A stretch of 64,000 nt of DNA from Corynebacterium aquilae DSM 44791 (GCF_001941445.1 NZ_CP009245.1:23992-87991); one strand, 5' to 3'. Shown: positions 28,878-38,041, counted from the stretch's first letter. Notes: a model not told the origin generated them from the letters alone. Translations and numbers: made by a program.

Positions 28878-30257
28878 ATGCAATGGCGAACCGACCTCAC
28901 CCCCACCCAGGCCGTCGACTACCTCAGCGAACTCTACGAACACGCGTGCACCACCGCCCGCGAACTCCTCACCCGCGTCGGAAACAACCCCCACCCCACC
29001 GACGACGACGTCTCCGGCGGCGTCCCCGGATACGACACCGTCGTCTACCCCAAAATCAGCGTCAACATCACCTCCTGGCAACCCATCGACCGCACCGAAC
29101 CCTTCGGCTACGTCGACCACGCCGGCGAATACTCAGCCGTCCTCTCCCGGCCCACCATGATGCGGGCCTACCTGAACGACCAACTCACCCGACTCGCCAA
29201 CAACTACCCCTGCACCATCAGCGTCGGCCCCTCCGACGTCCAGATCCCGCCGGAATACATCGACAACATGCCGGCCCTACCCCAACGCCCCGCAGGACTA
29301 CCCCGCCCCAGCCTCGACGACGTCGACGACGCCATCATCGACGGCGAATGGGACGCCTTCCACGGCGACAGCAGCCCCCTCGTACAATTCTCACCCCAAC
29401 GCTTCGACATCGGCTGCAAACGCATCGAACACTACACCGGCCTTTCCGTCGACACCGTCCAACGCTACATCCTGTTCACGAACTACCCCATGCACATGGA
29501 AGAGTTCGAAAACTTCGGCCGCAGCGCCGTCGACGACGAATCCTCCCGCTACACCGACTTCGTCTCCGCCGCCGGCAACTACCAAATGCCCCGCTACGAC
29601 CTCGTCGCCGACAACAACAACGGCGTCACCATCATCAACATCGGCGTCGGCCCCTCCAACGCCAAAACCATCACCGACTGCCTCGCCGTCCTCCGCCCCG
29701 AATGCTGGATCATGATCGGCCACTGCGCCGGCCTCGACGGCCGCATGCGCATCGGCGACCTCATCCTCGGCAACGCCTACCAACGCAAAGACCACATCCT
29801 CGACGAACGCATCGGCCACCACATCCCCATCCCCGCCATCCCCGAAGTCCAACGCGCCCTCGAAAAAGCCGTCGCCAAGGTCTACGGCAAAAACAACGAA
29901 CTCATGCGCACCGGCACCGTCATGAGCACCGACGACCGCAACTGGGAATGGCACACCGACAAAAACCTCTGGCAACTCCTCCGCGGCTCCACCGCCGTCG
30001 CCGTCGACATGGAATCCGCCACCCTCGCCGCCAACGGCTACCGCTACCGCGTCCCCTACGGCACCCTCCTGTCCGTCTCCGACCTGCCCCTACACAACGT
30101 CCCCAAACTCCCCGCCGGCGCCCAAGCCTTCTACGCCTCCTCCAAACAAGCACACGTCATGTGCGCCATCACCGCCGTCGAAGCACTCGCCGCCAAACCC
30201 CACAAACTCCACACCCGCAAACTCCGCCGCACCATCGGCGAAGTCCCCTTCCGCTAA
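28878..30257 (+). CDS. amn: AMP nucleosidase
   Basis: The enzyme hydrolyses AMP to adenine and ribose 5-phosphate, regulating adenylate pools. The 459-residue protein has the AMN N-terminal domain (VDYLSELYEHACTTAREL, the SRPTMMRAYL segment and YPCTISVGPSDVQIPPEYI). The C-terminal purine-phosphorylase-like domain has WIMIGHCAGLDGRMRIGD and VDMESATLAANGYRYRVPYG, with the substrate-binding Glu. Length matches the E. coli enzyme. The ATG at 28878 is favoured over the GTG at 28869. Codon third positions are almost all C. It is divergent from the aldehyde dehydrogenase. Confidence 0.93.
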   Translation: MQWRTDLTPTQAVDYLSELYEHACTTARELLTRVGNNPHPTDDDVSGGVPGYDTVVYPKISVNITSWQPIDRTEPFGYVDHAGEYSAVLSRPTMMRAYLNDQLTRLANNYPCTISVGPSDVQIPPEYIDNMPALPQRPAGLPRPSLDDVDDAIIDGEWDAFHGDSSPLVQFSPQRFDIGCKRIEHYTGLSVDTVQRYILFTNYPMHMEEFENFGRSAVDDESSRYTDFVSAAGNYQMPRYDLVADNNNGVTIINIGVGPSNAKTITDCLAVLRPECWIMIGHCAGLDGRMRIGDLILGNAYQRKDHILDERIGHHIPIPAIPEVQRALEKAVAKVYGKNNELMRTGTVMSTDDRNWEWHTDKNLWQLLRGSTAVAVDMESATLAANGYRYRVPYGTLLSVSDLPLHNVPKLPAGAQAFYASSKQAHVMCAITAVEALAAKPHKLHTRKLRRTIGEVPFR

Positions 30258-30297
30258 ACAACCACCAAAACCCCACCCACCCCACACCACAACCCCC

Positions 30298-30303
30298 CAT
30301 AAT
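30298..30303 (+). promoter_or_regulatory. Possible leaderless -10 of the carbonic-anhydrase-like gene
   Basis: CATAAT, one base from TATAAT, ends seven bases before the ATG at 30311, and no clear ribosome binding site is present. Confidence 0.35.
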
Positions 30304-30310
30304 GGGAACC

Positions 30311-30877
30311 ATGAACGCACACATCCCCGAACCCATCATCATCCCCATCAACGGAAAAACCCCCAAAATCCACCCCACCGCCTTCATCGCGCCCGGAGCC
30401 ACCATCATCGGCGACGTAGAAATCGGAGCAGACTCCTCCGTGTTCTACGGATGCGTCCTCCGCGGCGATATCGGCCCCATCCGCATCGGCGAGCGCAGCA
30501 ACATCCAAGACAACTCCACCATGCACGTCGACGCCGACGCCCCCTGCACCATCGGCAACGACGTCACCGTCGGCCACATGGCCCTACTCCACGGCACCAC
30601 CATCGGCGACGGCACCCTCGTCGGCATGAAAGCCACCTGCCTGTCCCACTCAGTCGTCGGCAAAGGCTCCCTCATCGCCGCCGGAGCAGTCGTACTCGAA
30701 GGCCAAGAAATCCCCGACAAATCCCTCGCCGCAGGCGTGCCCGCCAAAGTGCGCCGCGAACTATCCGACGAACAATCCGGATCCTTCATCCCACACGCCG
30801 GCCGCTACGTAGACACCGCCCGCGCACACCGAGAACAAATCGCCCAACTGCGCGACCCAAACCACGCACAACACTAA
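30311..30877 (+). CDS. Gamma-carbonic-anhydrase-like hexapeptide-repeat protein
   Basis: The 188-residue product is a left-handed beta-helix of hexapeptide repeats (IIGDVEIGADSSVFYG onward) with a C-terminal helix (YVDTARAHREQIAQL). Three His residues placed as in gamma-carbonic anhydrases are visible, in STMHVDADAP and VTVGHMALLHG, and would bind zinc. The segments GCVLRGDIGPIRIG, NIQDNSTMH and LVGMKATCLSHSVVG match the YrdA/PaaY group. Those proteins may hydrate CO2 or have other activities, so catalysis is unproven. The ATG at 30311 follows the amn stop by 53 bases; a longer in-frame opening upstream is only an antiphase reading of amn. Confidence 0.85.
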   Translation: MNAHIPEPIIIPINGKTPKIHPTAFIAPGATIIGDVEIGADSSVFYGCVLRGDIGPIRIGERSNIQDNSTMHVDADAPCTIGNDVTVGHMALLHGTTIGDGTLVGMKATCLSHSVVGKGSLIAAGAVVLEGQEIPDKSLAAGVPAKVRRELSDEQSGSFIPHAGRYVDTARAHREQIAQLRDPNHAQH

Positions 30878-30920
30878 AACCCACAAACACACCCCAAAGG
30901 CACAAGGAGCCCCAGTCAGC

Positions 30921-31436
30921 GTGGACTATTTTCACCTCGGCCGATTCCTGTGGATGACCCTCATTTCCGCAGCCATCCCCACCGCGATCCTGCTCGCCGC
31001 AGTGTCATACCAACCCAGCCGTCCCCGTGCTCAGCGCGCACCATGGCAGGGCGCGCCGGGACTTCTGGCCTATCTTTTAGGATTGGTGTCTTTCGTGGGG
31101 TGGTTGTCTTGGAACACCACCAATGGCTTTGAGGAGTTGCTTCACTACGGCCCACCGGCTGTTTTTCCTGCCTGGCAGGTAGCCGGCTGCGGTATCACCT
31201 TGGTGGTGGGAACGATCGTGCTCAATGTCCTGCATTCCCGCAGCCTGCGGGAGGTGGTGGCGTTTGCGGCGCTGATTGCTGCGGGGTGTGCCACCGCAAT
31301 GAGTCTCGCCGGAAGCTTCGGTGTGACCGCCCAGGAGGGTGTCGGTGTCGGGTTCGCCTACATTGGCGGCGTTGTGGGTGCTGCGGTGGTGGGCGCGGTG
31401 GTGTTCGCCCTGAGTAAGCTGCGTGCCCGGGCATAG
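30921..31436 (+). CDS. Membrane protein of unknown function, four predicted helices
   Basis: The 171-residue product starts at a GTG (30921) with AAGGAG 11 bases upstream. It has hydrophobic segments at about 9-28 (FLWMTLISAAIPTAILLAAV), 47-65, 85-102 and 112-165, the last rich in Gly/Val/Ala. No motif is recognised. It follows the carbonic-anhydrase-like gene by 43 bases in the same direction. It ends ten bases from the convergent FAD oxidoreductase gene. Confidence 0.72.
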   Translation: MDYFHLGRFLWMTLISAAIPTAILLAAVSYQPSRPRAQRAPWQGAPGLLAYLLGLVSFVGWLSWNTTNGFEELLHYGPPAVFPAWQVAGCGITLVVGTIVLNVLHSRSLREVVAFAALIAAGCATAMSLAGSFGVTAQEGVGVGFAYIGGVVGAAVVGAVVFALSKLRARA

Positions 31437-31446
31437 GCTCTGCTTT

Positions 31447-32913
31447 TTAACTACTGTGTAAAAACTCCATTGCCCGCTGTGCGGCTAGGTATCCGGCCAT
31501 CCCATGCACTCCGCCACCGGGGGCCGCGGATGCGCTGGCGAGAAACACACCCGGCACGCCGACATCATGCGGTGTGTTCAGGCGTGGCCGCGCGATGAGC
31601 TGCCGGACACTGTTGCGCCCACCGGCGATATCCCCGCCCACATAGTTGGGGTTGTAGGCCTGCATGCCGGGTGCTGTGCGCACCCTGGTGGCCACCACCT
31701 GGGAGGAGAAACCCGGTGCGTAACGTTCGATGAGTGCGGCGATAAGCCGGGTCGTGTTTCCGGTGAAACCGTGGGGTACGTGCGCATACGACCACACCGG
31801 GTGAATGTTGCCTGCGCTGCGGGTGGGGTCGGCTAGGTATTGCTGTCCAAGCAGCACAAATGGCTCCTGGGGCATTGTCCCGGGGTGCTGCGGGGAGCCA
31901 AAGATACTGCGTTCACTGTGTGCGATGTGTGCTGCGCGCCCGCCGAGGTGGATGGTGCCTGCATTTGCCAGGCGCTCATCGCGCCACGGGATGTGTCCTC
32001 GGATGGCAAAATCCACGCGGCACACCCCGGGGCCGAAGGAGTAGTTCGCATACGTTCGTGTGCTGCCCGCGATTTGTGCCGCGGCTTGCGGGGTGGTGCT
32101 AAGAAGCACAGCATCGCCTGGCTGGTAGTGCCTAAGATCCGAGAGGGAACTCACCGTGCGGTTGGTGCTGATTTGTACGCCATGGTGGGCAAGAGCATCC
32201 ACGAGCGCGTCCACTAGGGCGCCACTGCCGCCGGTGATCACGGGCCATCCGCCGGCCTGACCTAATGCTCCGAGCACTAGCGCGGGGCCAGTGGTCAGGA
32301 GCTGATGCAGTGGCGCGAAAGTATGCGCAGCTAGACCCGCAAATAATGCGCCTGCAGCCAGGGAGCCGAGTGCTCGGGCGGTCATAGTTGCTGGCAGCCC
32401 CATCGGTGCGGCGAGCACCGAGTGCTTGATCGCAGCAGCAAGCGGCACCCCCAGTGCGACCGTTGCGGTCTTCTCGGGCGCGGCGACATAGGGACGGAAA
32501 AGACGCTTCCACCTATTGGCGTAGTGGCCGAACTGCGCGGCAGTTGTTTCAAGATCGTTGTATAGGGCGACCGCCGCGTCGTTTTCTGCTGACAGTGGAT
32601 GCGCTAAAGCAATGTTTGGGGTGCTGGTGGCAACCTTCAGACCAGCATCGAACAGGGCTCGGAAAGCAGGGGAGTAGCCCAGCATTGGATGAAAGGCTGC
32701 GCATTCGTCAACGATGATTCCGTGGGGAAACTCATCAGCCACCCATTTGCTGGAGCGGCAGCCCCCTCCGGGGCTGTCTGCGGTTTCGTAGGCAGTGACG
32801 TCGAAACCGTGCTGTGCGAGGACCAATGCTGCGACCAGACCGTTGGGGCCGGTGCCGACCACGTGAACCCGCCCTATTGAGCCGGTGCTTACAGCAGTGG
32901 GGGAGTTGTTCAT
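31447..32913 (-). CDS. FAD-dependent oxidoreductase, phytoene-desaturase-like
   Basis: The 488-residue protein begins with a classic FAD Rossmann motif (VHVVGTGPNGLVAALVLAQHGFDVTAYE). The CrtI-type GGG-CRSS segment follows; a C-terminal FAD-contact motif, VPGVFLASASAAPGGGVHGMAGY, is present. This is the carotenoid desaturase/NAD(P)-FAD oxidoreductase superfamily. No carotenoid genes are nearby, so the substrate is unknown. There is no ribosome binding site, but TACAGT lies seven bases before the ATG at 32913, which supports this start as a leaderless gene. Confidence 0.82.
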   Translation of the reverse strand: MNNSPTAVSTGSIGRVHVVGTGPNGLVAALVLAQHGFDVTAYETADSPGGGCRSSKWVADEFPHGIIVDECAAFHPMLGYSPAFRALFDAGLKVATSTPNIALAHPLSAENDAAVALYNDLETTAAQFGHYANRWKRLFRPYVAAPEKTATVALGVPLAAAIKHSVLAAPMGLPATMTARALGSLAAGALFAGLAAHTFAPLHQLLTTGPALVLGALGQAGGWPVITGGSGALVDALVDALAHHGVQISTNRTVSSLSDLRHYQPGDAVLLSTTPQAAAQIAGSTRTYANYSFGPGVCRVDFAIRGHIPWRDERLANAGTIHLGGRAAHIAHSERSIFGSPQHPGTMPQEPFVLLGQQYLADPTRSAGNIHPVWSYAHVPHGFTGNTTRLIAALIERYAPGFSSQVVATRVRTAPGMQAYNPNYVGGDIAGGRNSVRQLIARPRLNTPHDVGVPGVFLASASAAPGGGVHGMAGYLAAQRAMEFLHSS

Positions 32914-32920
32914 GACAGCC

Positions 32921-32926
32921 ACTGTA
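32921..32926 (-). promoter_or_regulatory. Leaderless -10 of the FAD oxidoreductase gene
   Basis: TACAGT on the minus strand ends seven bases upstream of the ATG at 32913. It has the same geometry as the divergent gene at 33138. Confidence 0.5.
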
Positions 32927-33124
32927 GGGAGAAGCAGTGCACCGTGGACAAGACCGCGCGGTGTCCTCGATGTCCGCCCACTTCGTCTCTGACTCGCTCG
33001 GGTGATCTTTGCGCGCTGGCTCACCGGCGCACACATGGCTGCTGCCAGCAGGCATGGAGCAAACCTGCAGCAAGTAGCCATGTCACTACCACCCACCCGA
33101 CGAAAAGCTCCCACGCGAAGCAGT

Positions 33125-33130
33125 TACCCT
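33125..33130 (+). promoter_or_regulatory. Leaderless -10 of the GNAT-LOG gene
   Basis: TACCCT ends seven bases before the ATG at 33138; no purine-rich ribosome binding site precedes it. Confidence 0.5.
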
Positions 33131-33137
33131 AGAAACC

Positions 33138-34181
33138 ATGACGCCAGAGTTTCGCCCCATGACAAGCGCCGACAGCGACATCCGCGTCGAGGCCATCACC
33201 CGAAACCTCGAAGAGCACTCGCTGCCCTTAAGCGAACAGGAAGCCAAGAGCCTGACCGGCTTCCACCCTCAGCGCGGCGACTTCGGCTTCGTCGCCATCT
33301 GCGGCCCCGAGTGCCGTAAGAATGCCGACGATGACACGGAAGAAGGCGTCGCCGGCGTCGCCTGGGTGACCTACTCCCGCGACAACTCACTGCCCGACGT
33401 GGTGACCTCCGTGTCTCCCAAGCACCAGGGCCAGGGTGTGGGCACCGCCCTGATCGACAAGGTGCTCACCACCGCCCGGGAAAACAACCTGCCCGGTCTG
33501 ATCCTGCCGGTGTACGAAAACCACCCCGCCCGCCGCGTGTACGCGCGGATGGGCTTTGAGTCCCGCGCCGGAGCGGAAGACATGGTGATCCACCTGCGCA
33601 AGCCCCTGCACCGCGTCGCGGTGTACTGCGGCAGCGCCAAGGGCGCGCGCGGTGATTACGTTGATGCCGCCCAGGACCTTGGGCGTGAGCTCGCCGAGCG
33701 CGGCATCGAACTGGTCTACGGCGGAGGCAATGTCGGCCTCATGGGCGCCTTGGGCACTTCCATCATCGAGGCCGGTGGCACCGCGACCGGTGTGATGCCG
33801 CAGCAGCTCGTCGACAAGGAAATGGCGCACCCCGATCTCACCACGCTGGAAATCGTCGACACCATGGCGGAGCGCAAAACCCGCATGGAAGACCTCGCCG
33901 ACGGCTTCATCGTCCTGCCCGGCGGCATCGGCACCCTGGAAGAACTCTTCCAGGTATTCACCGGCCAGCAGCTCGACCACCATCAAAGCCCCATTGCGTT
34001 TCTGAACGTCTCCGGCTTTTATGATCCGCTGGTCAAGTGCCTCTACCGCATGGGTGAGGAAGGCTTTATTCAGGACAAGTATTTAAAGTCCCTCATCGTT
34101 GCCGATTCTGTGGCTGATTTGTTTGCCCAGCTGGAAAACTGGCGGGCGCCGGGGCCTAAGTGGGCTGACGCGGTCAGCTAA
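33138..34181 (+). CDS. Fusion of a GNAT acetyltransferase and a LOG-family phosphoribohydrolase
   Basis: The 347-residue protein has two domains. Residues about 1-155 are a GNAT N-acetyltransferase with the acetyl-CoA loop SPKHQGQGVGTALIDKVL and the helix-strand ending ARRVYARMGFESR. Residues about 158-345 are a LOG/TIGR00730 Rossmann protein with VAVYCGSAKG, VYGGGNVGLMGAL, AERKTRMEDLADGFIVLPGGIGTLEELF. It contains the PGGxGTxxE motif and the Arg used to cleave nucleoside monophosphates to base and ribose phosphate. LOG proteins release cytokinin-type bases or act on AMP. The acetyltransferase substrate is unknown. The frame is continuous with no stop or shift. The start is leaderless-type. 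Confidence 0.88.
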   Translation: MTPEFRPMTSADSDIRVEAITRNLEEHSLPLSEQEAKSLTGFHPQRGDFGFVAICGPECRKNADDDTEEGVAGVAWVTYSRDNSLPDVVTSVSPKHQGQGVGTALIDKVLTTARENNLPGLILPVYENHPARRVYARMGFESRAGAEDMVIHLRKPLHRVAVYCGSAKGARGDYVDAAQDLGRELAERGIELVYGGGNVGLMGALGTSIIEAGGTATGVMPQQLVDKEMAHPDLTTLEIVDTMAERKTRMEDLADGFIVLPGGIGTLEELFQVFTGQQLDHHQSPIAFLNVSGFYDPLVKCLYRMGEEGFIQDKYLKSLIVADSVADLFAQLENWRAPGPKWADAVS

Positions 34182-34370
34182 GGCGTCGCCTTTAAAGGCA
34201 GTTTAGCCCCACCGCACAGCCCCCTTTTTGTGGTCGCAAAAGCTAGGGTGCTGCCTAGTGGGTGCTGTGGGTTCCCCACGAAGGATTTTTTGTGGTGTGT
34301 GCTGTGCAACAGCTTCTATACTGGTTGCTACTTTCACTAGTCGCCCTGGGAAACAAAGGTGGTTGATCCA

Positions 34371-34679
34371 ATGCACACCGCTGAAAAGGCAGAATATTTC
34401 TCCCGCGGGCCGGGCTTTTTTGACTGGTTGCTGTACGCCATCGCCGTGCTGCTGCTTGCGACCGGACTGTATGCGCTGTTTCCGCTGCCGCTGCTTGCCG
34501 CCGTGTGGGGTGGCTATCGCCTGCGCAACGCTATAGCGCCGGCGAAGAAGCAATGGGTGGTCTACGTCATCATCGGGGTGGTTTTGGCCATTGTGATGGC
34601 GTTGATGTTCCTGCTGCTCACCCCGGTGGGTGTGGAGCAAACCAGCATCGGGTCCACGTCGTGGGAACCGGCGCGCTAA
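34371..34679 (+). CDS. Small membrane protein with two to three helices
   Basis: The 102-residue product has a soluble start (MHTAEKAEYFSRGPGFF). Hydrophobic segments follow: WLLYAIAVLLLATGLYALF, LPLLAAVWGGY and WVVYVIIGVVLAIVMALMFLLL. The C-terminus is short and polar. The ATG at 34371 has AAAGGTGG about ten bases upstream; a GTG at 34359 is a weaker alternative. No family is recognised. It lies between the GNAT-LOG gene and the DUF885 gene. Confidence 0.7.
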   Translation: MHTAEKAEYFSRGPGFFDWLLYAIAVLLLATGLYALFPLPLLAAVWGGYRLRNAIAPAKKQWVVYVIIGVVLAIVMALMFLLLTPVGVEQTSIGSTSWEPAR

Positions 34680-34743
34680 ACCTAGCCGGTGAGTAACCAC
34701 CACTGGGCGCGGGTGGGGGATGAAAATGTGGGGCTGTCGGCAT

Positions 34744-34749
34744 TACAGT
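34744..34749 (+). promoter_or_regulatory. Leaderless -10 of the DUF885 gene
   Basis: TACAGT ends seven bases before the ATG at 34757. A GTG at 34748 would overlap the element and so is disfavoured as a start. Confidence 0.5.
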
Positions 34750-34756
34750 GAACACC

Positions 34757-36385
34757 ATGACCGATGTGAACCAGAACACCACCGCGGCGCGTGAGCCCAG
34801 CCGGCTCGACAAGGCCTGCGACGACTACATCGCAGACCTGTGCGCCATTGCCCCCACCGCGGCAACAGCCTTCGGAATTCCGGGCTTTGACGACCAGCTT
34901 GAAAACTTTAGCCCCGAATTCTTCGATACCCTCGCCACCCGCACCAAGGAGCTGTATGACCTGGCGCGCAGCTACCAGGACAGCGGCGAAGGCGATGCGG
35001 TTGACCAGGTCACTGCAGCAGCACTGGTCGATAGGCTCGGGGTTGAGCTCGAATTGCATGAGATGGGCGAGGACGAGCGCTGCCTCAACAACATCGCAAG
35101 CCCCCTGCAATCCATTCGCGATACCCTCCTGCTGATGCCGACGGAGACCCAGGAGGATCAAGACAACCTGGCCGCCCGCATCGAAAAAATCCCCGCCGCA
35201 CTCGATGGATACCAGCAGTCCCTGCTGCTGGCGGCCTCCCGCGGCCACATCGCCCCGGCTCGCCAAATCCGGGAGGTCATCACCCAAGCCAAAGACCTCA
35301 CCGGCGCGGACTCCATGATCCAGGGTGATGCCGCTCAGCAAGCTTTCGGCGAGTTCGCCTCCTGGCTTGAAACTGAGCTGCTTCCCAAAGCACCCACCCA
35401 GGACGGCGTCGGCCGCGAACGCTACCAAGTCTTCTCCCGCCAGTTCGTCGGCGCGGCCGTCGACCTGGATGAGGCATACGAGTGGGCCACCGTCCGCCTG
35501 GAGGAAATCACCAACGCCCAAAACGCCATCGCCCGCGATCTCTATGGCGACGGTGTTGACGCGGCGGGAGCGATGAAGCGCCTCGATGAGGAAGAGCGCT
35601 ACACCCTTTTCGGTACTGACGCGCTGAAAACCTGGATGCAGGAAACCGCCGATAAAGCCATCGCCGATTTGGGCGGCACCCACTTCGACATCGACGAGCG
35701 CATCAAAACCATCGAATGCCTCATCGACCCTGCCGGCACCGGCGGTATTTTCTACACCCCGCCCAGTGAAGACTTCAGCCGCCCCGGCCGCATGTGGTGG
35801 TCGGTGCCTAAGGGCGAAGACACCTTCCACACCTGGCAGGAACTGACCACCGTCTTCCACGAAGGCGTGCCCGGCCACCACCTGCAGCTCGGTGCCACCA
35901 TGTGTAACTCCGACACCCTCAACAAGTGGCGCAAACTCGCCTGCTGGAATTCCGGTCACGGCGAAGGCTGGGCGCTTTATGCCGAAGCACTCATGGATGA
36001 GCTTGGCTACCACGAAGACCCCGGCACCCGCATGGGCATGCTCGACGCGCAGCGACTGCGCGCCGCCCGCGTCCTCATCGACATCGGCGTCCACCTCGGC
36101 AAAACCAACCCCGACGGTGGGCAGTGGACCTATGAGTACGCGGATAACTTCTTCGCCAACAACGTGGCCATGGCGCCCGCCAACCGCCGCTTCGAACTGC
36201 ACCGCTACTTCGGCTGGCCCGGCCAAGCGCCCTCCTACGCGCTTGGGCAACGCCTATGGCAGCAGCTGCGCGCCGACGCCCAGGCCCTAGGAATGGATAC
36301 CAAAACCTTCCACGCGAAAGCCCTCGCCCCCGGCTCCTTGCCGATGGGCATCCTGCGCGACGTGGTTATCGGCACCACCAGATAG
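34757..36385 (+). CDS. DUF885-family protein, putative zinc metallopeptidase
   Basis: The 542-residue protein is a DUF885 member, which are mostly helical proteins with a metal site. The diagnostic motif TVFHEGVPGHHLQ, at about residues 370-382, contains a modified HExxH-like zinc site. The downstream NSGHGEGWALYAEALMDELG supplies the conserved Glu. No signal peptide is seen, so it is probably cytoplasmic. Peptidase activity has been proposed for the family but is not shown here. Start choice rests on the TACAGT element seven bases upstream. It is followed by a terminator and then the RclA-like gene. Confidence 0.85.
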   Translation: MTDVNQNTTAAREPSRLDKACDDYIADLCAIAPTAATAFGIPGFDDQLENFSPEFFDTLATRTKELYDLARSYQDSGEGDAVDQVTAAALVDRLGVELELHEMGEDERCLNNIASPLQSIRDTLLLMPTETQEDQDNLAARIEKIPAALDGYQQSLLLAASRGHIAPARQIREVITQAKDLTGADSMIQGDAAQQAFGEFASWLETELLPKAPTQDGVGRERYQVFSRQFVGAAVDLDEAYEWATVRLEEITNAQNAIARDLYGDGVDAAGAMKRLDEEERYTLFGTDALKTWMQETADKAIADLGGTHFDIDERIKTIECLIDPAGTGGIFYTPPSEDFSRPGRMWWSVPKGEDTFHTWQELTTVFHEGVPGHHLQLGATMCNSDTLNKWRKLACWNSGHGEGWALYAEALMDELGYHEDPGTRMGMLDAQRLRAARVLIDIGVHLGKTNPDGGQWTYEYADNFFANNVAMAPANRRFELHRYFGWPGQAPSYALGQRLWQQLRADAQALGMDTKTFHAKALAPGSLPMGILRDVVIGTTR

Positions 36386-36691
36386 GTCTTGCTCGACCCC
36401 GACACACCCCGGTCACCCCGCACACACCAGGCGTGGGTGGCCGGGGTGTCGCATGGGTGCGGGTGAACTCACACCTTTTTATCTACCCCCGGTATGCATG
36501 GCGGGGTGAAAAAGGTGTTTGCCCAGCTCATGGGGGATTATGTGGGCAGGTGGTGGTCGCGCTGGGGGTAGGCGGCAGGGGCGAAAACCCGGCACGAGTG
36601 GCTAAGGGGTGGGAATAAAACACCCCGGGTGGTGCTTGTGCCAGGAGGAACACCCACCACCCATTGTTTACTTCACAAGGAGAACCCGATA
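36386..36691. other. Intergenic region between the DUF885 and RclA-like genes
   Basis: It contains the terminator at 36400-36451 and the upstream region of the flavoprotein gene. No further gene is seen. Confidence 0.45.
36400..36451 (+). terminator. Hairpin terminator after the DUF885 gene
   Basis: The arms cgacacaccccggtcaccc and gggtggccggggtgtcg pair with one bulge, about 14 bases past the stop codon. No U-rich tail follows. Confidence 0.55.
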
Positions 36692-38041
36692 GTGAGTACC
36701 CAGCAGTTTGATGTCGTCGTCGTAGGTTTCGGCAAGGCCGGCAAAACCATCGCCATGAAGCGCGCCAAGGCCGGCGACAAAGTCGCCCTCATCGAGCGGG
36801 ATCCCCGCATGTTCGGCGGCACCTGCATCAACATTGGCTGCGTGCCCACCAAGAAGCTGCTGACCGAGATGGCCGCCTTCGAGCTGGTCGGCGGCGATAA
36901 GGACCAGGGTTTCGCGACCGCCGTTGAGCGCCGCAACGCCCTGATTGAGAAGATGAACGCCGCCAACAAGGGCATGGCCGACAATGCTGGTGTCACCGTC
37001 ATCGTGGGCGAGGCACGCTTCGTTGGCGCCCACACTGTGCAGGTCACGGGTGGGGAAGATGAGCTGAAGATCAGCGGTGAGACCATCATCATCAACACCG
37101 GTGCCACCCCGGTGTGGCCGCCGATTCCGGGCATCGATGGCGAGCGCATCTTCAACTCCACCCAGATCCAGCAGATCGAGCGCCCCCAGCACCTCGTTGT
37201 CGTTGGCGGTGGCCCCATCGGTCTGGAGTTCGCCACCCTGTTCAGCGGTTTTGGTTCCCAGGTGACCGTGCTGGATGCCGCGGATCGCCCCTTGGCCCGC
37301 TTTGATGAGGACGTGGCAGCTATGGCTGCCGAGCTGATGGAAAAGCGTGGCGTCACCTTCATCAACGGCGCCCAGGTTACCGAGTTCGTTGAGGACGCTG
37401 ACCAAGTCACCGTGCGCTACGAGGGTGGTGAGGTCACCGCCGATGCGGTACTGGTCGCCATTGGCCGTAAGCCCGCCACCGCCGGCCTTGGCCTGGAGGA
37501 AGCCGGCATTGAGCTTAATGAGCGGGGCGCGGTGAAGGTCGATGAGCACTTGCGCACCACCGCCGAGGGCGTGTACGCCGCCGGCGATGTCAACGGTGGC
37601 CCCCAGTTCACCTACATCTCCTTCGATGATCACCGCATCATCCTGGCCGACAAGTGGGGTGTGGGTAAGCTGCACTCCACCAAGGATCGCGTCATCCCCA
37701 CCACCACCTTCCTCGAGCCGCCGCTGTCCACCGTGGGTGTCTCCCGCGCGGATGTTGCCGAGCGCATCGATGCCGGCGAGGTCGTGGAGCGCGTGGTGAA
37801 AATCGCCGAGGTTCCGATCCTGCCGCGCCCGAAGATCCTCGGCCAGCCGGAGGGCATGGCCCGCCTGATCGTGGAAAAGGAAAGCGACAAGATCCTGGGC
37901 GCCACCCTGTTCTGTATTGACTCCCAGGAGCTCATCAACACCGTTGCCCTAGCGATGCGCCACGATGTGACCGCCACCGAGCTTGCCGAGGGCATCTACA
38001 CCCACCCGGCGACCTCCGAGGTGTTTAACGCCCTGGGCTAA
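36692..38041 (+). CDS. RclA-like FAD/NAD(P) disulfide oxidoreductase
   Basis: The 449-residue flavoprotein has the FAD motif VVVGFGKAGKTIA, the redox-active disulfide in GGTCINIGCVPTK, the NAD(P) motif VVVGGGPIGLEFATLF and FTYISFDDHRII near the second FAD contact. The interface motif is HPATSEVF. Several of these segments, especially FGKAGKT, CINIGCVPTK and CIDSQELINTV, are those of RclA (YkgC), which protects against reactive chlorine and reduces copper. That assignment is by motif resemblance. It is not a lipoamide dehydrogenase of the standard type. The GTG at 36692 has AAGGAG eight bases upstream. Confidence 0.88.
   Translation: MSTQQFDVVVVGFGKAGKTIAMKRAKAGDKVALIERDPRMFGGTCINIGCVPTKKLLTEMAAFELVGGDKDQGFATAVERRNALIEKMNAANKGMADNAGVTVIVGEARFVGAHTVQVTGGEDELKISGETIIINTGATPVWPPIPGIDGERIFNSTQIQQIERPQHLVVVGGGPIGLEFATLFSGFGSQVTVLDAADRPLARFDEDVAAMAAELMEKRGVTFINGAQVTEFVEDADQVTVRYEGGEVTADAVLVAIGRKPATAGLGLEEAGIELNERGAVKVDEHLRTTAEGVYAAGDVNGGPQFTYISFDDHRIILADKWGVGKLHSTKDRVIPTTTFLEPPLSTVGVSRADVAERIDAGEVVERVVKIAEVPILPRPKILGQPEGMARLIVEKESDKILGATLFCIDSQELINTVALAMRHDVTATELAEGIYTHPATSEVFNALG

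Noticed and set aside
28883-30877. 664-codon frame running through amn into the carbonic-anhydrase-like gene
   Set aside because: Only its 3' end (from 30311) is a real gene. The part over amn is Arg/His/Pro-rich noise in another frame.
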